A stretch of 64,000 nucleotides of DNA from the NCBI RefSeq assembly GCF_031458135.1, contig NZ_JAVDXW010000001.1, forward strand, positions 2,294,001 through 2,358,000, given 5' to 3'. The first letter of the stretch is position 1; each line of letters opens with the position of its first letter. The notes under the pieces are model-generated. The model searched no databases. It saw only the letters and a program-made list of their open reading frames with translations, and had not been told where the DNA came from. The position numbers and the translations under genes were made by a program. Of this stretch, positions 57,997-64,000 are shown piece after piece. This DNA is from Haloactinomyces albus. Its GTDB lineage: Bacteria > Actinomycetota > Actinomycetes > Mycobacteriales > Pseudonocardiaceae.

Positions 57997-60480
57997 TCAG
58001 TTCGTATCTTGGTCACGTTCAGTGGTGGCGCCGTGCTCGGTGTCCGGACGCTCCTGGTTGCTGTCCGCAGCATCGGCGTCCTCGGCAGCAGTTCTCGGAG
58101 CAGCCGATTCCGGTCCGGAAGACGCGGAGCCCCCCTCCATCGGTTGCTTCTCCTCGGGGCGATCGTCGATTTCCCCGGCGCTCCGGTTGTCGTCAGCCAC
58201 GTTCGCACGGTTGGCGCGTGCCCGGCGAACGAGGCGCCGTGCCGAGAGCAGGACGAGCAGTGCGGCACCGATGACGGTGATCAACAGCGGCATCGTGCCG
58301 TAGGCGTTCGATTCCATCTGGATGCGCCTGGTGGAGCCGAGCTGGGTGCCCCCCTCGGTACGAATGGTGATGTCGACGCTGAATTTGCCCGAGCGGTTCA
58401 CCTCGGTGTCCAGCCAGAACTGGCGACTCCCGCGCGCGGGAATCTTGAGCAGGCCGAGGTCGGTGACCGTGATACCGGGCGGGCTGTCGACATGCAGGTT
58501 CACCCCGACCGTCACCGGCAGCCGGTTGTTCACCGTCACCGGAATCGGGCTGTTCGACGAGGTCAGCGAAATCTGCCCACCGAATTCGTCGATCCGGACC
58601 CCGGAGAGGGTGTTCTCGAGTGTTTCGGTCGCCATGCTCACCCAGCGCCGGGAGGCAGCAGGGTCACCCCGCCAGGCACTGGAAGCTCCGCGAAGCAGGC
58701 CGTTGCGCAGCGGAGTGGTCACCTCGACGGGGGCGATGTCGAGGGCGGGGTCGCGCTCGGCGGCGCGGTGGAACTCCCCGAGCTTGTGGTTCTGCGCGGC
58801 GAGCGTGTCGAGTACGTTCCGACGGATCTCCTCGGTGGCCGAGGACACCGGGTAGGTGAGTGTGGCCGTGGGAAGCTGTTCCGGGGCCGTCGGTTGCTGC
58901 GGTGCGTCCTGTTGCCCGGAGGATGCCGAGGTCGGCCGGGACGGTGCCGGAGTGGACGGTGAACCGGACGGGGCTTGCTCGGAGGAGGCGGTGGCATCCG
59001 TTTCCTCGGTGCTCGACCCGCCGGGGTCCGGGAGCCCGGTCGGTTGCACATAGCCCGCCTCGGTCAGGCGTTCGAGGCCGGTGAGCAGGTCGGTCAGGTC
59101 CTGTCCGTGCGGGTTCCAGCGCCTCGGTGGTGCCAGTACCGAGGTGGCGCCCTGCCCATCGGCCCCGACAGTGGCACGGAAGGTCAGGGCTCCGAGGGTG
59201 TTCTGTGCGGACAGCGTGGTATCCCGGGCGGACGACAGCGTCGTGGAACCACCGCTGCCCCGCGGATCCAGGGCGCGGGACAGCAGCGGGTCGACAGGCT
59301 GTGCCGCGGGGGTGTGGCCCGCGTTCTGCGTCTTGACCCGCACCGGCTGCAGTGAGCTCTCGGGCAGGGCCAGTGACTGCGGATGCATCAGTAGTGTGTC
59401 GATTCCCATCGCGGAAAGCTGCGTCGCTGCGGGCTCGTCCAGCGCCCCGTCGATGGGCCACAGTACGTCCCCTCGGGGCTCCACGCCGAGTACTCGGCGT
59501 ATGACCCCGGCGCTGTCGAGGGCTCCACTGATGAGATCCGGCAGGCCCGCTCTGCCGAGCGCGACGATGTCCGCGTCGCTGTAGGGCAGGGCGATCACGC
59601 AGCGTCCCCGAGTGATGCCGCGCAGCTTGTCCAGCCAGCGCTTCGCGGCCTCGGTACCACTGCCCTGCCGGAGGCTCCCGTCGTCCTGACGTACCCGGTA
59701 ACCGTCCGCCATCGAGTGGACGGTGGCGACCAGGGCGGGGTCGATGGCAAAGCACAGTCCCTTGCCCAGCGGTGAGCCGGGGCCGGCCTTCTTGCTGACT
59801 GCATCGACCAGTTCGAACAGGCGGCCACCCGGCGCCAGCGACTGCGACAGCCGGTCGTCGACGAGGATCGCGGGCCTGCCGAGAGTGCCTGCTCGCTCCA
59901 CCTTCGGATAGCCGACCAGGGGAAGCAGCATCGTGACGGGAGTGGGCTGTGCGGGCTGCTTGGCGGTGCCGCCCGGAGGGGCTGCCACGGGCAGCAGGAA
60001 ATGTGTGTCCGCCACGCGTGCGCGATTGCCGTAGGCGGGAACACCGTTGACGTTGAGCAGTACCGGATATACCCCGGCTTGAGCGATTCGCAGCGAGTCC
60101 GCTCCGCCTGCGATGGGAATGTGCAGTGTGAACGGGGTTTGCTCACCCGGAGAGAGCGTGTCGACGACGTCGGTGAACCGAGTCCGGAACGCGGTCCTGG
60201 CACTGCCTCGCAGCGCTTCCCGCACACTGGCCTCGGTCGCTCTCGGGGCACCGCGCTGGACCCGCATCTCCAGGTCGTCGATCGTCCTGTTGCCGGTGTT
60301 GGTCAGCGTTCCGGACACGGTCAACTCGGACGGTGAGTCGGCCCGAACAATCGAGGGAGTGACTTTGGTCACGTCTATGGTGACAAATGTTCGAGCCGAT
60401 TGCGCAGTCGCTGTCGGAGCCGCCACCGGTACCAGTCCGAGCAGCAGTACGGATACCACGGCGGCAAGGAAGAACCTCAA
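57997..60480 (-). CDS. DUF6049 secreted/membrane protein (Rv3909-like)
   Basis: This 827-residue protein starts with a signal peptide (FFLAAVVSVLLLGLVPVAAP, probable cleavage after ATA near residue 26). A large exported part follows, with an Ig-like N-terminal region (ITKVTPSIV to PSELTVSGTLTNTG type text) and a Ser/Pro/Thr-rich stretch near 530-575. It ends in one membrane helix (LLITVIGAALLVLLSA) and a charged cytoplasmic tail. The family stands between the Nudix gene and murJ in actinobacteria (Rv3909) and is thought to act in the envelope; no activity is proven. The TTG start has GGAG six bases upstream and lies three bases after the Nudix stop. Confidence 0.88.
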   Translation of the reverse strand: MRFFLAAVVSVLLLGLVPVAAPTATAQSARTFVTIDVTKVTPSIVRADSPSELTVSGTLTNTGNRTIDDLEMRVQRGAPRATEASVREALRGSARTAFRTRFTDVVDTLSPGEQTPFTLHIPIAGGADSLRIAQAGVYPVLLNVNGVPAYGNRARVADTHFLLPVAAPPGGTAKQPAQPTPVTMLLPLVGYPKVERAGTLGRPAILVDDRLSQSLAPGGRLFELVDAVSKKAGPGSPLGKGLCFAIDPALVATVHSMADGYRVRQDDGSLRQGSGTEAAKRWLDKLRGITRGRCVIALPYSDADIVALGRAGLPDLISGALDSAGVIRRVLGVEPRGDVLWPIDGALDEPAATQLSAMGIDTLLMHPQSLALPESSLQPVRVKTQNAGHTPAAQPVDPLLSRALDPRGSGGSTTLSSARDTTLSAQNTLGALTFRATVGADGQGATSVLAPPRRWNPHGQDLTDLLTGLERLTEAGYVQPTGLPDPGGSSTEETDATASSEQAPSGSPSTPAPSRPTSASSGQQDAPQQPTAPEQLPTATLTYPVSSATEEIRRNVLDTLAAQNHKLGEFHRAAERDPALDIAPVEVTTPLRNGLLRGASSAWRGDPAASRRWVSMATETLENTLSGVRIDEFGGQISLTSSNSPIPVTVNNRLPVTVGVNLHVDSPPGITVTDLGLLKIPARGSRQFWLDTEVNRSGKFSVDITIRTEGGTQLGSTRRIQMESNAYGTMPLLITVIGAALLVLLSARRLVRRARANRANVADDNRSAGEIDDRPEEKQPMEGGSASSGPESAAPRTAAEDADAADSNQERPDTEHGATTERDQDTN

Positions 60481-60483
60481 CCC

Positions 60484-61011
60484 TCACTCCGTCCCGGCAC
60501 CCGGTTCCGCCATCCCGGTGGCGCTGCCGAGAAGCGCGACCGCGTGCCGGACCAGTCGGCGCTCGTCGGCGTAGGCCAATACCTCGTCCAGTTCACCAAG
60601 CGGCACCCAAGCCACCTCGGTGACCTCCACGTCCTCGTCGGAAAGCGCACCACCCACCGCTTCCAGCAGAAAGTGATGCACGGTCTTGTGTACTCGTCGG
60701 TTGTCCGCGACGAACCAGTAGTCGATCGCACCGATCGGTTGCGTCACCCTGGCAATGATCCCGGTCTCCTCGGCGACCTCTCGCACCGCAGTCTCCTCCG
60801 GGGACTCACCAGGTTCGATATGGCCCTTCGGCAACGACCACAGCAGTCGCCGCCGACGATCCAGCCTCCCGATGATGACAGCGTGGGATCCGGCTTGGTC
60901 GATCGCCAGTCCTCCTGCCGACGTTTCCTCCACCGTCCTCAGCCGACGCCGTCGGCGTCGGTTCCGACGCCCCGGCTGCGCGCTTCCGGGGCGTCCCGGG
61001 GAGGGAGGCAT
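60484..61011 (-). CDS. Nudix hydrolase (MutT4-like)
   Basis: This 175-residue protein has the full Nudix box ([23 protein letters not shown], here split: [11 protein letters not shown] then REVAEETGI). [20 protein letters not shown] leads the fold and [15 protein letters not shown] follows. These enzymes hydrolyse nucleoside diphosphate derivatives. Locus equals mutT4 (Rv3908). ATG 61011 was chosen; the frame is open to 61188 but the extra 59 residues are low-complexity. It is divergent from the CCA gene. Confidence 0.88.
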   Translation of the reverse strand: MPPSPGRPGSAQPGRRNRRRRRRLRTVEETSAGGLAIDQAGSHAVIIGRLDRRRRLLWSLPKGHIEPGESPEETAVREVAEETGIIARVTQPIGAIDYWFVADNRRVHKTVHHFLLEAVGGALSDEDVEVTEVAWVPLGELDEVLAYADERRLVRHAVALLGSATGMAEPGAGTE

Positions 61012-61145
61012 ATCGCCGATGGTAATGCGCTTCGACGGGTGGCGATGGTGCATCACGCACGGTCGGTGCGGAGGTGCCCGTGTGTGCGAGTCTCCTGCAG
61101 GCCGTCGCGTGGGCATTGCTCGGGCGGCCGATATCCTGGTGTGTC

Positions 61146-62729
61146 GTGTCCCCTCCGGTTTCCGATTCATCAGCTCACGAGTCCGCACAGGTGCCTGCAG
61201 CGTCCCGGGAAGAGGCGGTCCAGGACGAGGTGTCCCGGCCCGAGACGTCTCGCTCCGAGGTCGGCGACATCGGGCAGGCCGCCCGGCAAAGCGCCATTGT
61301 GGAGCTGCTGAAGGTGGCCCCGGTGGCCGAAGAACTCGCGCGGCGCTTCGCCGAGGCGGGATACCGGCTGTACCTGGTCGGAGGCAGCGTACGGGACGCC
61401 CTGCTGGGCCGGTTGAGCGGTGATCTCGACTTCACCACCGATGCGCGCCCACCACAGGTTCGGCAATTGCTCGAGGACTGGGCGGAGACGGTCTGGGATA
61501 CCGGTATCGAGTTCGGCACGCTGGGCGCCTACCGGCGTGGCACGACCGTGGAGATCACCACGTTCCGAGCGGACAGCTATGACCGGGTGAGCCGCAATCC
61601 GGAGGTCGTCTTCGGCGACAGTATCGATGACGACCTGTTGCGCCGCGATTTCACGGTCAACGCCATGGCCGTCGAGCTTCCACGGCGTTCCTTCGTCGAC
61701 CCGTACGACGGTCTGACGAGCGTCGTGGACAGGAAGCTGGACACGCCGGCGACCCCGCAGGAGTCGTTCGCCGACGACCCGCTGCGCATGTTGCGTGCTG
61801 CTCGCTTCGTTTCCCAACTCGGATTCGAACCGGCCGCGCGGGTGGTCGAGGCGATGCGGGAGATGGCCGCTCAGCTCGAGCGCGTCACCCCGGAGCGGAT
61901 CCAGCTGGAGCTGTCGAAACTGCTGTGCGGCAGGCACCCCAGACGCGGTGTCGAGTTACTGGTGGACACCGGGCTCGCCGAGTACATGCTGCCCGAGCTT
62001 CCCGCGATGCGTCTGGAGATCGACGAGCACCATCAGCACAAGGACGTCTACCGGCACTCGCTGGTCGTGCTGGAACAGGCGGTCGACCTGGAACGCGCCG
62101 CGGCCTCCGATGAGGAACCGGAACCCGAACCCGACCTGGTGCTGCGTATGGCGGCGTTGCTGCACGACATCGGCAAGCCCGCCACGCGGCGGTTCGAGTC
62201 CGGGGGCGGGGTGAGCTTTCACCACCACGAGGTCGTCGGTGCGAAGATGGCACGCAAACGGTTGCGGGCACTGCGGTATCCGAAGGATGTCATCAGCGAC
62301 GTGTCCAACCTGGTGTATCTGCACCTGCGGTTCCACGGTTACGGCGACGGCCAGTGGACCGATTCGGCGGTGCGCCGATACGTGACCGACGCCGGGCACT
62401 TGCTGCCCCGGTTGCACAAGCTGGTCCGGGCGGACTGCACGACGCGCAATCGGCGCAAGGCCAACGCCCTGCGCCGTTCCTACGACGACCTGGAAGCGCG
62501 GATCGCTCGGATCGCCGAAGAGGAGGACCTCGCGCGGGTCCGGCCCGATCTGGACGGTAACGAGATCATGCGGCTGCTCGGTATCGCACCGGGGCCGATC
62601 GTGGGTCAGGCGTGGAGGCATCTCAAGGACGTGCGATTGGACCGTGGGCCGATGGAGCACGATGAGGCTGTTGCCGAGTTGTACCGCTGGGCTCGTGACC
62701 AGGGGATCGACGTCACCGAGTCGGAATGA
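61146..62729 (+). CDS. cca: CCA tRNA nucleotidyltransferase
   Basis: This 527-residue class II nucleotidyltransferase has [25 protein letters not shown] (split motif; GGSVRD and DLDFTTD supply the metal carboxylates), [13 protein letters not shown] and [19 protein letters not shown]-terminal HD domain ([27 protein letters not shown]) is present. It adds or repairs the 3' CCA of tRNAs, which matters here since the three tRNA genes in the window do not encode CCA. The start is GTG 61146 with no strong ribosome site. Locus equals pcnA (Rv3907c). Confidence 0.95.
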   Translation: MSPPVSDSSAHESAQVPAASREEAVQDEVSRPETSRSEVGDIGQAARQSAIVELLKVAPVAEELARRFAEAGYRLYLVGGSVRDALLGRLSGDLDFTTDARPPQVRQLLEDWAETVWDTGIEFGTLGAYRRGTTVEITTFRADSYDRVSRNPEVVFGDSIDDDLLRRDFTVNAMAVELPRRSFVDPYDGLTSVVDRKLDTPATPQESFADDPLRMLRAARFVSQLGFEPAARVVEAMREMAAQLERVTPERIQLELSKLLCGRHPRRGVELLVDTGLAEYMLPELPAMRLEIDEHHQHKDVYRHSLVVLEQAVDLERAAASDEEPEPEPDLVLRMAALLHDIGKPATRRFESGGGVSFHHHEVVGAKMARKRLRALRYPKDVISDVSNLVYLHLRFHGYGDGQWTDSAVRRYVTDAGHLLPRLHKLVRADCTTRNRRKANALRRSYDDLEARIARIAEEEDLARVRPDLDGNEIMRLLGIAPGPIVGQAWRHLKDVRLDRGPMEHDEAVAELYRWARDQGIDVTESE

Positions 62730-62903
62730 TCGCAAGCTGCTATTAATACTCGGCAGTATTGCTTGATATTGATACCGAGTGTGATTAGTCGGGAATCATC
62801 GTGTTCGCACCGCTGCCTGCGCCGAGCGCAGGCAGGGACGCGCCGACGTGCGGAAAACGGCGGGGCGCTGCCATCCGGGCCCGGGTAGTGCGATCATGCG
62901 TGT

Positions 62904-63476
62904 GTGGGATCCGACGCGGACGTGAAACCGGGGACACTGCTGGTCGCTGCTCCACAGTTGCTGGATGACAACTTCCGCCGGACGGTGGTCTTCGTCATCC
63001 ACCATCGGGATCAGGGAACGCTCGGTGTCGTGCTGAACCGCCCGAGCGAAGTGGCGGTCCACGACGTGCTGCCCGAATGGGGAGGCTACGCCAGCGAGCC
63101 GCAGTCCCTGTTCGTGGGTGGGCCGGTGGAGCAGCGCACCGCGATCTGCCTGGCGGCTCTGCATGCGGGCGAGGACATCGAAGCCGCTACGAGTGTGGTC
63201 GGTGTCCGGGGCCCGGTGGGCCTGGTGGATCTCGAGAGCGACCCCGGTGAACTGGTGACCCGCACCCGCGGGATGCGTTTCTTCGCCGGGTATGCCGGTT
63301 GGGAGGCAGAGCAGCTCGCCGGTGAGATCGACCGCGGCGACTGGGTGGTCGTCCCCTCCCTCCCCGATGACGTCATCACGACGCCTGCCGAGGACCTGTG
63401 GGGACGGGTTCTGCGGCGGCAGGGCGCACCACTGGCGTTTTTGGCGACCCACCCCGGCGACGTTCAGCTCAACTGA
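62904..63476 (+). CDS. YqgE/AlgH family protein
   Basis: This 190-residue protein has the family start VKPGTLLVAAPQLLDDNFRRTVV, then VIHHRDQGTLGVVLNRPSE, GGPVEQRTAI and RFFAGYAGWEAEQLAGEI. All are conserved YqgE/AlgH blocks. The function is unknown; AlgH was first named as a regulator in Pseudomonas. The preceding 174 bases are AT-richer and hold a short TATTAATACTCGGCAGTATT-like dyad region. GTG 62904. Confidence 0.9.
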   Translation: MGSDADVKPGTLLVAAPQLLDDNFRRTVVFVIHHRDQGTLGVVLNRPSEVAVHDVLPEWGGYASEPQSLFVGGPVEQRTAICLAALHAGEDIEAATSVVGVRGPVGLVDLESDPGELVTRTRGMRFFAGYAGWEAEQLAGEIDRGDWVVVPSLPDDVITTPAEDLWGRVLRRQGAPLAFLATHPGDVQLN

Positions 63477-63542
63477 GGTCACCCTGGTCAACTGAGATCG
63501 CCCGGCAGCTCGCGCCTCCCGATGGTGCTCGAACCGGCGTTG

Positions 63543-63977
63543 TCAACCACGCTGCAGTGCGCCGCAGCACCCACCCGCGCAGCCGCCGCACGGATCGGCG
63601 GAGACCGCTGCGGATGCGGGGTTCTTCGCCCTGACGGTCGCTGCGGCTCGGGTACCGAGTACACCGCCGATCATCATGAGTGCGAACCAGCCGATCAGGC
63701 CGATCACCGCGACCATGACGATGGTGAACAGGGACGGCAGCATCGGCAGTGCCGTGCCGGAGAGGACACCGACCGCGCCTCCCGCGAGCATCGCGGGTGC
63801 GGCGACACGGTTACCGAGCTCGAAGGCCTCCTCGGAGTGCATCGTCGCCGGGGTGCGGACACCGACGTAGCGGTTGCGGGTGAGCCGCCCGTGCAGGCTG
63901 CGCCATCCGACGAGCAGCACCGCGGCTCCGCCGAGAACGAGGATCGCGCCGAGAATGATCTGAACAACGAGCGTCAC
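63543..63977 (-). CDS. SdpI/YhfL-family membrane protein
   Basis: This 144-residue protein has three hydrophobic helices (IILGAILVLGGAAVLLVGW, MLAGGAVGVLSGTALPML, IVMVAVIGLIGWFALMMIGG) and the SdpI signature between the first two (NRYVGVRTPATMHSEEAFELGNR). The C-terminus ends in a cysteine cluster CGGCAGGCCG, not common in the family and possibly metal-binding or lipid-linked. SdpI in Bacillus is an immunity protein; most relatives are unstudied. The GTG start and complete frame lie inside the window. Confidence 0.85.
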   Translation of the reverse strand: MTLVVQIILGAILVLGGAAVLLVGWRSLHGRLTRNRYVGVRTPATMHSEEAFELGNRVAAPAMLAGGAVGVLSGTALPMLPSLFTIVMVAVIGLIGWFALMMIGGVLGTRAAATVRAKNPASAAVSADPCGGCAGGCCGALQRG

Positions 63978-64000
63978 GGATCTCAGGGTAAGACTCCATC

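Overview
The window looks like the replication-origin region of a high-GC actinomycete chromosome. Gene order, GTG/TTG starts and family membership fit the order Pseudonocardiales (a Saccharopolyspora- or Actinopolyspora-like organism); the genus cannot be settled from the sequence alone. The order matches the block known around the origin in Mycobacterium and Streptomyces: fhaA-fhaB-pstP-rodA-pbpA-pknA-pknB, pabA/trpG, sortase, crgA, rhomboid, ppiA, tRNA genes, gyrA-gyrB-dciA-recF-gnd-dnaN, oriC, dnaA, rpmH-rnpA-yidD-yidC-khpB-rsmG-parA-parB, then cwlM-trxA-trxB-anti-sigma-sigM, murJ and the CCA enzyme.

Region 1 (1-8.6 kb) is accessory. It holds a large AAA/LuxR-type regulator cut by the left edge, an FAD monooxygenase with a drug-type MFS exporter, a PIG-L deacetylase, a WrbA quinone reductase and a divergent TetR repressor. 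A perfect Crp/GlxR-type operator and several dyads lie in its gaps. Region 2 (8.6-18.9 kb) starts at tRNA-Leu and carries the cell-growth and signalling operon: two FHA proteins, the PP2C phosphatase, a SEDS glycosyltransferase with its class B PBP, and the kinases PknA and PknB. FhaA contains a perfect 189-bp tandem duplication. Region 3 (18.9-26.8 kb) holds an NTF2-like protein, a glutamine amidotransferase, class E sortase with a 52-residue membrane protein, CrgA, a PH-domain protein, rhomboid protease, cyclophilin, tRNA-Ala, a DLW-39 micro-protein, tRNA-Ile and the DUF3566 protein.

Region 4 (26.9-39.8 kb, minus strand) is the replication block. GyrA carries a full-length 422-residue intein with a two-motif LAGLIDADG endonuclease, inserted directly after the catalytic tyrosine. 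Next come gyrB, dciA, recF, gnd, dnaN, an oriC with about a dozen DnaA boxes and a polypyrimidine/polypurine AT-rich tract, and dnaA. A further row of three DnaA boxes lies inside the start of dciA, and another trio lies upstream of the PH-domain gene. Region 5 (40.5-46.1 kb, plus strand) is the rpmH-to-parB operon with five identical parS cores, two of them inside parA and parB. RnpA has an unusual insertion. Region 6 (46.2-64 kb) holds a Ddl-type ligase, a PLP aminotransferase, an acetyltransferase, CwlM, thioredoxin and its reductase, an ECF sigma/anti-sigma pair, a membrane pseudokinase, MurJ, a DUF6049 protein, a Nudix hydrolase, CCA-adding enzyme, YqgE and an SdpI-family protein.

Functionally, most of the window ties chromosome replication and segregation (dnaA, dnaN, gyrase, parABS) to wall growth (RodA/PbpA, CwlM, MurJ pseudokinase, Ddl) and its Ser/Thr phospho-control (PknA/B, PstP, FhaA/B). 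The genuinely variable parts are the first 8.6 kb, the GyrA intein, the FhaA repeats and the RnpA insertion. I saw no CRISPR array, insertion sequence or prophage.
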